Positions 16,142-27,505 of a stretch of DNA of 64,000 nt are shown here, piece by piece. This DNA comes from Moringa oleifera. Taxonomy: Eukaryota > Streptophyta > Magnoliopsida > Brassicales > Moringaceae. The stretch covers positions 6,639,001-6,703,000 of the forward strand of contig JAJFZO010000049.1 of assembly GCA_021397835.1 (NCBI GenBank), given 5' to 3'. A program made the translations under genes and the position numbers. The notes beneath the pieces were generated by a model. That model was not told the DNA's origin, did no database searches, and saw nothing but the letters and a program-made list of their open reading frames with translations. Position 1 is the stretch's first letter; each line of letters opens with the position of its first letter.

Positions 16142-16708
16142 ATTTCCAAATTCAAATACCATGTTGTTTCTTGTGTTATATAAACTGTGTGATCAACTGG
16201 CTGTTAAGTTTTCCTCTCCCTGCATTTTTAGATTCTCTTAACAGAGAGGAGTCTGTAAAAGTATTTGTTGTTATAACAAAGCATCTCAGTTTGCAATTAA
16301 GTTATACCCTGCATTTTCTCTGAATCATAGCAGAGACTGACCATTTGGATTCGGATCAAGTTAACAAATCAGTATAAACAAGAAAACCACGAAAAAAAGG
16401 TGAGACCTGGACCAAAAGATAATGTGTAACCTACCAATAGAAGTATATGAAACATTCCAGAAAGGGCATCATGTTTAGTCTGATGTGGGAGTGTATGAAA
16501 ACAAAAAAGAAGCCTTTGCTTCTTACTGAAAGCAAATTCATAGTATGTTACTTGATTTAATCATGTAGGAGAAGAATTTTTTGGCCTACATAGTATGCAG
16601 TGAAGAAGATATGCTCTCAGTATTTTAGTGGGCAGCTACCTTGGTGTTAGCTGTGTATAGTTGCAATTCATCATACATGGTCACTGAGACAGGCCTGCAA
16701 ATGACATG
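16142..16708. other. Protease 3' flank, inverted copy
   Basis: This is noncoding and matches the reverse complement of 32790-33300. It includes the conserved tail around GATCAACTGGCTGTTAAG and GAGAGGAGTCTGTAAAAGTA seen downstream of every protease copy. That tail is probably the protease 3' UTR. Confidence 0.6.
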
Positions 16709-16784
16709 AAACCGAGGCCCAGCCAAAACGACACTGCAGATCCCACTACCACAGGCTAGATCTTCATAGCATTCACACAGAATG
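16709..16784 (-). pseudogene. KARI exon 8 fragment
   Basis: On the minus strand, 76 bp matches the 3' end of KARI exon 8. It reads [23 protein letters not shown] where KARI has [25 protein letters not shown]. Similarity stops at the exon end, just before the splice donor. No other KARI exon is nearby. The same fragment occurs at 32708-32783. It lies about 12 kb from the intact gene and is nonfunctional alone. Confidence 0.9.
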
Positions 16785-17010
16785 AAAGACATTTTAAGAT
16801 TCTAATAAATAGAATGAAACTAATAAACTAACATAAACTCAAGAAGCTTATTGGACTAGATTCAAAGAAAGTACTTACGACAAAATTTAAAAGTAAAAAG
16901 ATGGAAACAAACTAATTTAAAATCCTGAAATGTAATTGCTTGAACTTGGGACTTCATCTGCTTTTGTCTCATGTTAAATACTTCGGGATTCTTTTTGGGC
17001 AATATCTCTC

Positions 17011-17436
17011 TCATCTTCTCGATCTCACAATGTTGTTGGAAGAAACCCATTCACCGTCATGCCAATCCAAGTGAGGCCTCAGTCGACGAAAAGGGTAAAC
17101 AATCTCGTCTCCAGTATTCGGAAAGTACACAGAATACATGTTTGTTCTTTTACTAGTGACCTCTCCAACCCACCAGCCATCGTTGTCAAAAGCATCGACT
17201 TTCTCGGATACATGAAATGTACTTACCAAGTCGAATTTGGGAGGCAATGGCCGGATTTCGTCTGCAGAAACAACCTCAAACAAGGGCCCAGATTCATCAT
17301 CCTTCAACAAGTTCTTGTACATAACTTTATACAAATCTTCTCTGAGCCTCTCGGTGATAGTAGCTGAGTAATATGAACCCATGAATCCTTCTTCCTTGCT
17401 GCTTATTTCAACCTTGTCACCGATGCAGAATTCCAT
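17011..17436 (-). CDS. Small Agenet/Tudor-like protein, copy 1
   Basis: A single-exon reading frame of 141 aa begins MEFCIGDKVEISSKEEGFMG. It contains two Agenet (plant Tudor-like) modules, at about residues 3-65 and 70-135. The first has the GDKVEI..GSYYSATI pattern and the second FHVSEKVDAFDNDGWWVGEV with a following F.TGDEIVY..LRPH. Agenet domains bind methylated histone tails or other chromatin peptides, and larger family members act in transport or chromatin. This protein is short and has no C-terminal DUF724 or coiled-coil region, so it may be a truncated family member. A TATATAAGG box lies about 80-90 bp upstream. The protein differs from copy 2 only near the C-terminus (IVRSRR against IVGSRR). 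Confidence 0.75.
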   Translation of the reverse strand: MEFCIGDKVEISSKEEGFMGSYYSATITERLREDLYKVMYKNLLKDDESGPLFEVVSADEIRPLPPKFDLVSTFHVSEKVDAFDNDGWWVGEVTSKRTNMYSVYFPNTGDEIVYPFRRLRPHLDWHDGEWVSSNNIVRSRR

Positions 17437-18138
17437 TGTTCTTGAAACCTGGAGCTATAAGTTGGTGAAGAATAAAGAAAGAACCTAATGCTGCATATGA
17501 TGGCTACTTGGGCCTCATACCTTATATACAGAGAATTTTCTTTCTTGGACGGCAAGACGTTGCTTAGGCTCAAAATTTTACTCCTAGTCAAATTGTGAAA
17601 GAAATATTTTAAATATTCCCGCCATGAGGCGGCAATTTTTTATTTTTTTCATAAATTTCGATTATGGAGTCATTCAGTTTATAACTGTAAAATAAACTTT
17701 AATTTTTGTGACTTTTTTTTTTTTGCTTTGAAAAGATCCAAAACCATTTAATTTCTATCAGAATTTATAATCAAAGGTGTAAGAGGAATTGATTAAAATA
17801 TGTCATATTAAAAAAAAATTTGACAAAATTCAAAATCACCAAACAAAATTTCATGTGATATTACCGGTCTCAAAATTTCAGTTTATAAGTTATAAGCATC
17901 TCATCATATCAGCAAATTAACATTTAACTATAGTGTCAGTCATTGCTATGATTCACAGAAAATGCAGGGTCTGACTTAATTGCAAACTGAGATGCTTGTT
18001 ATAACAACAAATGCTTTTAGAGATTCCTCTCTGTTAAGAGAATCTACAAATGCAACGATGGAAACCTTGGCAGCCAGTTGATTACACAGTCTATATAACA
18101 CATGAAACAGTGGCCAATATAGTATTTGAATTTGGAAA
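17437..18138. other. Agenet 1 promoter and junction to protease B 3' flank
   Basis: 17437-17940 is the Agenet upstream flank, with the TATA-like box near 17520. At about 17940 the sequence switches to the protease 3' flank of copy B (TCATTGCTATGATTCACAG onward). No other gene is present. Confidence 0.55.
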
Positions 18139-19260
18139 TCATGCAGTTGGATAAGAGGCCTCCATTGCTATGCCGCAGAGGCCTTCCTTCGCATCAACAT
18201 CTCTCTGCATCCTGATGTACCCTTCCTCGCCCCATTCAGTACCCCATGAGTTCTTCACCAGCCAATACTTGGTGCCATCGTCGCTCACTCCATAACCAAC
18301 AGCAGTGACGCCATGGTCAAGCTCAGTCCCACAGTCTCCTGTGAAGATACCACTCGAATAGAACTGGAACTCGGAACCCCCGGCATCAATTGCAACAGAA
18401 ACTGGCTGATTAGCCACTGCTTTCAGGAGTGCTTCTTCACTGTTGGCAGGCACATCTTCGTACCCACTGATCTTGGCTGCATGCTCGGCTTCTTTCTTTG
18501 TGTTGCATGTGCCATCAACTCCTTTGTATGGGTAATTAGTTTCAGTATCAAGGCCCTTGTTCTGCTGGATGAATTGGAAAGCATTATCCATTAAACCACC
18601 CTCACACCCTTGGTCCTCACCCTTTGTATCACAATCAACCAGCTCTTGCTCGGATAAAGAGATCAGTTTACCAGTTGATAACTTAGTGATCCCTTCCATG
18701 GCTGCCACTGCTGAGAATGCCCAGCAGCATCCTACATTTTGCCGTCGCTAAGGGTTAGAGAGAAGAAACAAAGAGTTTACAGTCTTTAAAGTACTTATGA
18801 TGCGTATGCTGATAGGAGGGTAGTTACCGCATTGGCCTTGGTCTTTAATGGGTGTGACAGCTCCTTCCTTCCTCCAGTCCATGGCCGATGGTGCGGCACT
18901 GACATTTTCATACTTGAAAGAGGTTGTCCTTGGGGAACACATATGGCCCTTGTACCTATTTCGTGAGGCTTTGAACTCTTCATTTGTAAGATCTGCAAAT
19001 TGATTGACGCTGAGCTTGTAAGGTTTGTCCTTAGCGTTGTTGAAAGACTCTATAAGTGCCACATTTTGCTTGAATATATCAAAGCGCTTCTCCTTCTCGT
19101 TGATGTCTTCGTAAACACGTCCATAATGACTCATCCATTGTTCATGCTTCCTCTGCATGTACTCTTCCTGGAGTGTGCGGGAGGTTGCTAGAGAAACACA
19201 GGCTCCCAAAACGTCTGTCAAAGCCAAGAAATAGGAGTGGTTCTTGTTTGCGAACTCCAT
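18139..19260 (-). CDS. SAG39-like papain-family cysteine protease, copy B
   Basis: Exon 1 is 18828-19260 and exon 2 is 18139-18731, with a 96-bp intron; the product is 341 aa. Signal peptide, I29 prodomain and peptidase C1 domain are as in copy A, with the QCGCCWAFS loop completed across the splice and intact His (LDHG) and Asn (KNSWG). It differs from A in a few prodomain residues (for example DINEKEKRF for DVSEMEKRF, and NVALIES for NVVLIES). The exon 2 product is identical. The near identity, extending into intron and flanks, points to recent duplication or conversion. The gene is probably functional and secreted or vacuolar. Confidence 0.95.
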
Positions 19261-20059
19261 GGCTTGCAGCTGCTTCTAATTGATGAGTTGATGATCTGAC
19301 ACGGACTATTCATGGGATTTATATAGGAAACATTCTCTTACAGCAGCTTGACGTGTCTGGATGGTGGGAAAGCTTAATTTGCTTGCTGACTTGCCTTATA
19401 AAACGTTCTGATTTGGACTCAGAATTAGTTGTTTAAATAACGTAGTTTTAGTAAGCGCTTCTACTTCTAACTTGTCTTATTGCTTGCATACTGACATGAT
19501 AAGGGTCAGAGTTTAAATCCCTAAAAACTTATTGGGATTCAGTGTAAGTTTAGTCTTTTAATTTTCTATCTAATTAAATTCTCTAGCTAGGAAGAGATAA
19601 CAATGCTGTCAGCATACCGTTTCATTCTTTCAACTCTGAGGTTTACATCAGAGGAGACCTTGATGAGGATAGCATTATGGCTTATGAGATGGTAGCAGAA
19701 GACGCAAAGCACAAAATTAAAGCTGTACTCAGACTACAAATGATTTTAACATTTTCTGAAGCACTACCATGATCATGCAGTGGTGAATGACACAAGAAGC
19801 CGATTGTCTCACTTCATACGTTAATTAATCCTTAAGGAGTTCAGTCAGATTGAGACTGGCAATATCACATGAAATTTTGTTTGGTGATTTTGGGTTTTGT
19901 CAATTCTTTTTTCGTAATTGATGTGGAACAATTTAATCATCTTTCTCTTACATGTTGGTTCATAAATTGGAAAAGCAATAATTCATTTTTACTAGTTATT
20001 GAGTTCAAACTTTTGAAATTAACATGCTGATTCTGATACCAATTAAATGGCCCTGGACC
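19261..20059. other. Protease B upstream flank
   Basis: This contains the TATA box (about 19315-19328, minus strand) and the ACGTGTC/W-box segment at about 19350, then the flank homologous to A and D. Homology ends near CTGGACCTTCTGAAAA. After that point copies A and D have an AT microsatellite and Agenet sequence, while here a CACTA-like end follows. No coding sequence was seen. Confidence 0.6.
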
Positions 20060-20487
20060 TTCTGAAAATCTTTTAAAAAAAAACTCAAAAAATTTGATTT
20101 TTTTTAGTTACAAAATGAATGGATTATAACGTTAACTAAAATATCTTATTGATCAATTACAATCAATCATTAACTAAAATTTTGTGACGATCGATTTTAT
20201 TGGATCGCTAAGTAAAATCTTTTTAGCAACCAAAATTTAGCAATTGATTATAATCAGTTATCAAATTAGTCGCTAAAACCACCATTATCCTACGACATGT
20301 TAACGACCGAGTGAAATCGATTACTAAATTAGTTGCAGACAAAAATTGGGCACTAAATTAACGATCAACTTCAAAATCAGTTACTAATTAACTTCTTTGG
20401 TGACAATCATTTTTGTATTATTAAAATCTATCTTAATAACTTTAGCGATAGATTTATCCACCGTTAAAAACTGATTTTTTTGTAGTG
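20060..20487 (-). mobile_element. CACTA-like transposon end
   Basis: Read on the minus strand the block starts CACTACAAAAAAATCAG, a typical CACTA (En/Spm-type) terminus. It is followed by repeated subterminal motifs such as CGCTAAA, ATCGCTAAAG, TAGCGACC-like and TTAGTGCCC-like units. The opposite terminus and transposase are not present. The element replaces the Agenet gene expected upstream of protease B. Confidence 0.6.
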
Positions 20488-21192
20488 TCAACCTCAAAAG
20501 TTTTAAAGAAAAATCATATCTGACTTAATCAAGATATGACTCTCTCAAAACAATTTATCATTCAATTTTATGCCAAAAAAACTCATAATCTAGTTAACAT
20601 TGGATCTTTAATTCAAAAAACAAATACATTTTAACTTTTGAGATTCGAAATATGAAATTCATCAAATTTCTTTCTTTAAAATATTTTTAAAAAATTAGAA
20701 ATGCATCATTGGATCCACAGTATCGAATAGAATAAACATTAAATAATAAAAAAAATGAGTTGAAGCAATCTTTCATCTTTATTTGATTCACAAACATTGA
20801 TACAAATACATTGAAAAAGAATTATACTTTCAATACAATCTACGGGTTGTCCCCTCTGCTAACACATTGTAGAAATAGATTCTTTTCCAACAACCTTTCT
20901 AAGAAATAAAGAGAATGAAGAAGAAATTGAGAGCTATTCTAAACTTCAAAAAGAGAATGAATGCAAAAGGTGCAAAAGTACAAAGTTGCATAGGTCCTTT
21001 TTCCATCAAGAATGGATCTATTTATAAGGGAAAAAATGGGATAAAGCCCACTAAAAATTCAAAATTTTGTTTCAAATGAGGGGGCCATGGTGCTAATTAG
21101 TTAGCTTTGCCTAAAATCCATAGTTCACTAAGAACCATCTATTCGCTTATTGAGGCTTCACGATTTTTCTTTTTCAAACTATACGCTGGAAA
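20488..21192. other. Unassigned AT-rich region
   Basis: No coding sequence was found. A TATA-like TCTATTTATAAGGG is present near 21010 and a CT/GA mixed stretch near 20900. It could be a solo LTR or transposon interior, but no matching copy was seen in the window. Confidence 0.3.
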
Positions 21193-21507
21193 CTCGATAT
21201 GAGGCTGAGGTCAATCACATTGGAATCACATTAAAAGCTTTGATGTGAGATTGGAGTCAATCACATGGGATCAAGTTTGATTGTTTTAATGTAAAATAAG
21301 GGTCAATCACATCTGGATCAAGTTTGATGTTTTGACGTGAAATCAAAGTTAATCACATTAGGGGTTAAGTTTGATATTTTGATATGAGATGGAGCCAATC
21401 ACATTGGAGATTAAGTTTGATGTTTTGAAGTGAAATCGAAGTCAATTACATTTGGGGTAAATTTGAAGTGAGATAGGGATCAATCACATCAGGGTTTAAT
21501 GCATTGG
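21193..21507 (+). repeat. Minisatellite, about 7 units of about 45 bp
   Basis: About seven degenerate tandem units share the core TCAATCACATTGG followed by ATCAAGTTTGATGTTTTGA and GTGAGAT. Unit length is 39-47 bp and units differ by substitutions and small indels. It encodes no obvious protein and directly precedes a second minisatellite with a different unit. Confidence 0.8.
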
Positions 21508-21526
21508 ACTAGTATAGTAGAATAAT

Positions 21527-21832
21527 CTCAATCTTGATGCGGCAACGTGATCCTGATCTTGATGCAATAGGGTGATCTTGATCTTGACGTTGTAACGCAA
21601 TCTCGATCTTAATGCAGCAGTGTGATTTCGATCTTAATGTAGCAACGTGATCCCGATCTTAATGCGACAGTGTGATCTCGATCTTGATTGCAATAACATG
21701 ATCTTGCTCTTGAACGCAGTTGCATGATCTTGATAATGAATACAACACGATCCCGAGCTTTATTGCAACAACACTATCTTGATCTTGAACGCAGCAGCAT
21801 GATCCCTATCTACATTGCAGCAACACTAGACC
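21527..21832 (+). repeat. Minisatellite, about 12 units of 25-26 bp
   Basis: About twelve tandem units follow the pattern GATCTTGATGCAGCAACGTG then ATCCC. The most regular stretch is 21590-21700, where units are exactly 25 bp. Units degenerate toward the right end. The array contains many GATC and RCGTG cores. It shows no palindromic spacer structure and no constant repeats with unique spacers, so it is not a CRISPR-like array. Confidence 0.8.
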
Positions 21833-21962
21833 ACTTTTAAGTGATGTTTCAATCTTTAAATAATTTTTTTAAGGATACAAATTAGGTTTCTGCAATGGTA
21901 AGTAAGCATGCTTTTATTATTATTATTATTGCCATTCATGAACAAAAAAATGCAGATACTGC

Positions 21963-22800
21963 TCAACACAGTAATTCACTACCTTCTCTTGTCCATCGAT
22001 CAATGAATGTTAGGTTTAGCTTAGCTTTAACTTGGTTCCAAACATAACTAAAATTCTTACCAAACTTGTAGATCATGGATTTTGGCATGCCATGGAGTTT
22101 GATGATTTGCTTTACAAATTTTTCAGCCATGACTCTTTGTAATAAATGGATAAGACAAAGCATTACATGAAAGAATAATTAAATTTTGGTATGGCTTGCT
22201 TTAGCTTATTGATGCAACTTTTACTGCTTCATTCCATCCAAATTTTCCTTCCTTGAGAAGATAAAGGGGTGAGCCAAGATCCTATAATTCCATATATATA
22301 TATATATAATATAATATAACCTATTAATTAAAAGATCCACATAATTCTGTAATATTAGTGGGCTTTGGTCAAGCTGTCATGGCCATAATTTTACTATTAT
22401 TCACCTTTACCTCTTGATGTGTCATAATATGACCCAATAATGAAATTCTTGTTGCCAAAATCACTTAAAAGGGTTGCTTGCCTTGATAAAAAAATTGTTG
22501 TTATCTTAAGATGTTTAAAGTTTTTTGTACATGTTCTATATACAACTCCCATGTAGGACTATGAATAAGGATATTGTCGAAGAAAAGTAACAAACGTTTA
22601 CGAAGATGAGGTGAAATGTAAAGTTCATGATGGCTTCAAAGATCGAAGGGGTCTTACATAGACCAAAGATGTGATTAAATACTCAAAATTGACATCACAT
22701 TTTATAAAAGTAGTCCTCAAAGTATCAAAGGCATGCACTCCTACAAAATGATATCCAATTCATAAATCCAATTTGTTGAATTTTTCTATATGTTTTGTTG
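21963..22800 (-). pseudogene. Ty3/gypsy pol fragment: integrase next to RT/RNase H debris
   Basis: On the minus strand, 22800-22290 matches the RT thumb region of the gypsy fossils in the arms; it is a diverged copy in the same orientation as 25690-25200. It is followed by an RNase H trace (FNKLKQAIPKF-like, about 22200-22260). Then comes an integrase core fragment at 21963-22163 reading AEKFVKQIIKLHGMPKSMI, typical of the gypsy integrase catalytic region. Most of RNase H and the rest of integrase are deleted. It is a second, related but separate gypsy element and is inactive. Confidence 0.65.
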
Positions 22801-23564
22801 CTAATACCTTAAAGATTAAGAATTTAATAGTTTGATAAACTATTGCATTACAACTATATATGTAGCAAAATTCGCAACATTGTGAAAGCAAGTAGTTAGA
22901 TACCTTATACTTGAAGGCATAATTATTTTATTGGATAATTTTTTAGTTACTTTAGCTATAATGGGCTCATATTTACTAAAGCCAACTTAATGAAAAAATT
23001 TTGATGCTTCATTAGTTTGCTCAGTTTCTCTTTGATTTATGGTAACATTTCTGTCTTATTGTTCATAATTCAGAAATAAACCATGAAAGACTTGTTTGTC
23101 AAGAATTTAATTACACTTCTTAGCTATGAAGGGTTCACAAACAATTTTTATGGATTCATTAGCGAATGCAACAAAGAAAGCTCAAACAGTTTTAAGCAAT
23201 ATACGACCAGCTTTAAAAGGTAAGTTTCCTTATATAACATGTTACTCTAGGTTGCCAGAAGTTATTGGTTTACTTTATTTTTTTTTTAATAATATTGTAT
23301 TGAAATAAAAATCTGCTTGAATATCTTTATTTGATAACCTACCACGATCTTCTCAAAACTTGTCTTGATATCTCTACTTTTCTTGCTTATCTTGGTGTTT
23401 TTGAAATTCTTTCCCGACATGTAGTTTCCTTGAACCGTGGAGCGATAGATGATTTAAATACAGCTAAAAAGATTTTTTCAAGGATTCCTCTTTATGAAAC
23501 ACATCTATAATATCATTTATCTATACTCCTGAAAAAAGTAAATAAAAATCTCAAAGCAAGAAAG
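22801..23564. other. Unassigned region between gypsy fragment and right arm
   Basis: This is probably more degraded gypsy pol on the minus strand, but no motif strong enough to name was found. The short plus-strand frame at 23126-23308 has no recognisable family. Confidence 0.3.
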
Positions 23565-23752
23565 CTCCTGTAAAGAAGAGCTATTATTTTTTAAGGATAG
23601 TTGATCCCATTGGACTCTTGGATACTAAAGAAGTTTGCATTATTTTGTATTTCTCTTTAAGTATTTTATTTTATTTTATTTCTCTTGGAGCTATTATTTT
23701 ATGATGTATTTTAAATTTTTTTGATCAATTTTTGCCTAGACTAATCACTTCA

Positions 23753-23862
23753 AAATGCATGATGATGGTGATGATGGCAACTATGAAAGTGATGATGAAG
23801 ATTATAGTGATGATGGCAACTACGATAGTGATGATGAAGATGATGGTGATGCCGATAAATGA
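23753..23862 (+). pseudogene. Acidic Asp-rich coding tract with GAT repeat (right-arm copy)
   Basis: This encodes KMHDDGDDGNYESDDEDYSD followed by a repeat of that pattern, and ends DDGDADK with a TGA stop. Compared with the left arm it carries extra repeat units of about 39 bp, so the arms have diverged by repeat expansion or contraction. The parent protein was not recognised. Confidence 0.4.
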
Positions 23863-24103
23863 ATGGAGGATGATTAGATCATATTAGATTAATCTCTTTT
23901 TGATTTGTGGATTGAACATTTTATGAAAGTCTATTATACATTTTGATAATAAATATGATGATTTGCTATTTGATGTAATCTTTAGATGTCTTTGTTTATT
24001 TTATTAATTTAATGAATTAACAATATATATATATATATATATATTAATTCAATTAATTTATGAAAATATTTTTATTAATATTTTAGTTTAGTCCTGGGAA
24101 AAA

Positions 24104-24633
24104 AGTTCTATAAAAACCCTAATATTTACCTTATGTTATCAATCAAACTCTTATATTTTAAAAGTGAAAAGTTTAACATTGATTTATCAATTTCATCTAA
24201 ATTGAATTTTTTCAAAAAATTAAAAAATAGAGGTATTCAAATTGAAGATCTTATACAACAAATTTTGACTTAAAATTTTTCATAGATATAAAAAAATATT
24301 CAAGCTACTATCATAAAAAGTTTCATAATTTTTTAAAAGCTAAAATTAAATTTTTAAATTTATAATGTCAAAAAAAATTAAAATAATATAATTACTTGAA
24401 GTAGTTATGAAACTTTTTATGATGGTAGCTTGAATATTTCTTTACATTTATGAAAAATTTCAAGTTAAAAGTTATTGTATAAGATCTTTAATTTGAAGAT
24501 CCTTAATTTTTGAATTTTTTGATAGGGTTCAATTTAAACTAAATTGATAGATGAAAGTTAAATTTCTGACATTTTAAATAAAAAGATTTCATTGGTAACA
24601 TAGGGTAAACATAAAAGTTTTATACCACCTTTA
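24104..24633. mobile_element. Palindromic AT-rich MITE, copy 2
   Basis: This is the right-arm counterpart of the MITE at 14784-15302. It begins TTCTATAAAAACCCTAATAT and ends with GGGTAAACATAAAAGTTTTATA. The central inverted halves share AAGATCTTATACAACAAATT and its complement. Confidence 0.75.
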
Positions 24634-24639
24634 TCCATT

Positions 24640-25160
24640 ATTTTTTTAATAATTATTTTCAAATTGACTAAAGAATTACAACAAAAAAATCTATGGCAAT
24701 AATATTTTCAAATTACCATAGAAAAAGATTTGTGACAATATTTTCAAACTACTATGAAAATGATTCTCTAGTATTTATTAATGTTGCCATGGAAATGATT
24801 TTGTGATAATTATTTAATGTTGTCACAGAAAATATTTCGTATCAATCTTTTAAAAATATTTTTTATTTGAACTAAATGTTTTCTTACAAAATGATTTTTG
24901 TGATAAACTTATTCTTATTTTATTATTTTATAAATAAAATATAAATGCAATAATACATAAATTTTCAATAAAATTTTAATTGGAATGTCATGAAAAAATT
25001 ATTGCCAAATTAAATTTCATGAAAAATTTGCATTCTCACAAAAAGATTATTAGATGAGAACTTTTTGCAACAATTTTCCTAGGAATTACAAATTCACATT
25101 AAAATTCTTGGACTTCTTACGAAAAAATTCAATGGGAAAAAACTGAATTTCTTGTAATGC
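24640..25160 (-). mobile_element. CACTA-like element end (right-arm copy)
   Basis: Mirror copy of 14254-14770. Read on the minus strand it starts GCATTACAAGAAATTCAG and has the same subterminal units. No second terminus is present. Confidence 0.5.
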
Positions 25161-25164
25161 ATCT

Positions 25165-27505
25165 AAATTTTCCTTTCTTAAGAAGATGTAATGGTGACTT
25201 AAATCCCATAGTTCCAAATAATTTTTTTTTTTTGTAATATAACCGATCAAATATAAGAATCCACTTAATTCAGTAACATTAATAGACTTTGGTCAAGCTA
25301 TCATGGCCATAATTTTTTTTTTATCCACCTTTATTGTTTGATGTGTCACAATATGACCTAATATTGAAATTCTTGTCTACTAAAAACATACTTGCTTGCC
25401 TTGACAAAAAATTATTGTTATCTTAAGATGTTTAAAGTTTTTTCATGCATGTTCTGGATGCAGCTCCCATGAAGGATAATAAATAAGGTTATCGTCAAAG
25501 ATAAGTAACATACACTTGCGAAGATGAGGTGAAATGTAGAGTTCATTATGGCTTCACAAGTGAAAGGGTGTTACATAGACCAAAGACATGATTAGGTACT
25601 CAAAATGGTCATCATATTTTATAAAGCAGTCTGCAGAATATCAAGTGCATGCACTCCTACCTGATGATATCTGACTCACAAATCCAGTTTGTTGAAATTG
25701 GTTATACCATACAATTTATTTAGCATTCCATTCATCATAAGAATGGGAAATTGATCATTAATACTGGTTGTATTCAATGTTAGATAGTTCATGTAGAATC
25801 ACCAAATACCATCTATTTTCTTCATCAGCAATACTGGACATGTAAACGCATTGGTATTTGGTCGAATGACTCCTATCTTAAGAATCTTTTATACTTACTT
25901 TCCTATTTGTCTTTTGAAAATATGCTTACCTATAGTGTCAAACATTTATAGGCCAAGTACTTTCTTTAAGAGGAATGTAATGGTTGATTTCCCTAGAGTG
26001 AATAGCTTGATCGGTTTTTTAAATATGTAAGCACAATATTCTAATGTTTGTTGCATGTTGGGATTAGTATTTTTTCAAGTGATCTCTTCAGTAGTTTTTT
26101 AAATAAATGAAAAACAACATGTCTTTGGCATATTTCTTTAGCAATCAACTTCAAAGAAGTTACTTGAATGGTTAATTACTAACTCCTTATAATCCTTTTG
26201 TTTGATTATTCCGTTAAAAGTTTATGGTTAGTTGTTTCTAATTACAAGCCACAAAACCAAACATTTCCAATCATTCAATGCTTAATACCATATCAAGAGC
26301 CACGAAAGGTTGAGAATGGAGTGAAAAAAGAAGCACTGTGCAAATTTATATGTACTTTCTCGAATAGACCTCGACATATTAATCATTATCCATTAGCTAC
26401 TCATATAACAAATGATTTTTTTGTTTACCATAAGAAGTAAAAACAATTTGGCTATCTTCTCGCTTAAAGAGTTATGAGAGCATCACCTATGTATCAATGC
26501 CATTAAGTCATGAGATTTCATAGTGGCTTTTACTTGCATGGTTCGTTATGTTATCTATCATGTTAGTGCTTGCACTAATATTTTCGTTTTAACTTGATCG
26601 CTCAATGTGTTTCCATGCTACCATTGTTCACTATTTTCCTCGTACTCTTTTTGCAGACTGCTACATACTTTGGCACTCTAAGAAGGGCATTTGAGGTCCT
26701 TGGCATTTATGACATAGAGTGACCCTTTCGTTGCAATTGAAACAAAAACTATATGTCATTCATCTTTGTCATTCATTCTATATCAGTCTTTTAAATGAAG
26801 GATAGCAGGAATAGTTCAATTTTGTTGTATTATGGTGGACAATGCACAAATTTAATGTGTAGGTTATGTGAACCTTCTCTACTTAGCGAGCTATCAACCC
26901 TCATTCTAGCTAGATCGATGGCTTTTCCCAATGTTTTAGGCTTAAACATTCAAATATCGTCAACGATTTTTTATTTTAATCCTTTTATGAAGGTCCAAAT
27001 AAAAGAACCAAATGAGAGCCTTTAATGTCCATCCTTGTACCCACCTGTCAAGTCTTTCACACTCTTTTTGATATTTAGATAAAGATCCTTTTTGTTTAAC
27101 TATAGAGAGAGTGTCATTAAAGTCTTCACAATTTGTAAGGTCCAAATTAATTAAGTCAAGCCCACAACTTTTTGATAAATATCTCCTAAGTCATTACTAG
27201 ATTATCTTCTTTGTCAATCATGTTCAATCATTGCCACCATTAATTGACCTCCCATTCTAAATGGAAGGAAGCCGAACCTACCTTGTAGTCGTAAGGTATT
27301 TTTTTTTTTAAATCGAAACTTGTGTTGTATGGTTGAATCATTTCATTAGATTATCTTCATCATAATATGAAAATTCTAGCTTAGTTCTTAATGAAATGAT
27401 GTTCACACAACCACCACCCAACTCCTTATGATGATTTTCTCAACTCAAATGCATGAGAAGATGTAAATTGTCCAATTGGTAGCACCACATAAAATAAAGC
27501 CTACA
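25165..27505 (-). pseudogene. Degenerate Ty3/gypsy gag-pol (right-arm copy)
   Basis: Mirror copy of 11986-14235. On the minus strand the best-preserved stretch is gag at 26960-27145, reading TNCEDFNDTLSIVKQKGSLS, then YQKECERLDRWVQGWTLKAL, a pattern typical of plant gypsy gag. A zinc-knuckle remnant lies near 26720. RT remnants are at about 25560-26020. The reading frame is broken many times and integrase is missing. This copy keeps some residues lost in the left arm, such as YQKECERL. Inactive. Confidence 0.8.

Larger units (their letters stand above)
15932..17940 (-). repeat. 2-kb inverted duplicate of the Agenet-protease D segment
   Basis: This block is the reverse complement of about 31548-33512. 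It contains the protease exon 2 end, its 3' flank, the KARI exon 8 fragment and a complete Agenet gene with promoter, all in mirrored order. One edge is inside protease exon 2; the other is near ACTATAGTTAAATGTTAATT (ACGATAGTTAAATG in the other copy). The Agenet coding regions differ by very few residues, which suggests a recent duplication or gene conversion. Confidence 0.85.

Noticed and set aside
17403..17591. Short frames upstream of the Agenet genes (also 31863-32111)
   Set aside because: They lie in promoter and leader sequence, vary in length between the duplicate copies and have no domain.
21527..21832. Regular 25-bp repeats considered as a CRISPR-like array
   Set aside because: Units are contiguous and degenerate with no unique spacers, and the genome is a plant; it is a minisatellite.
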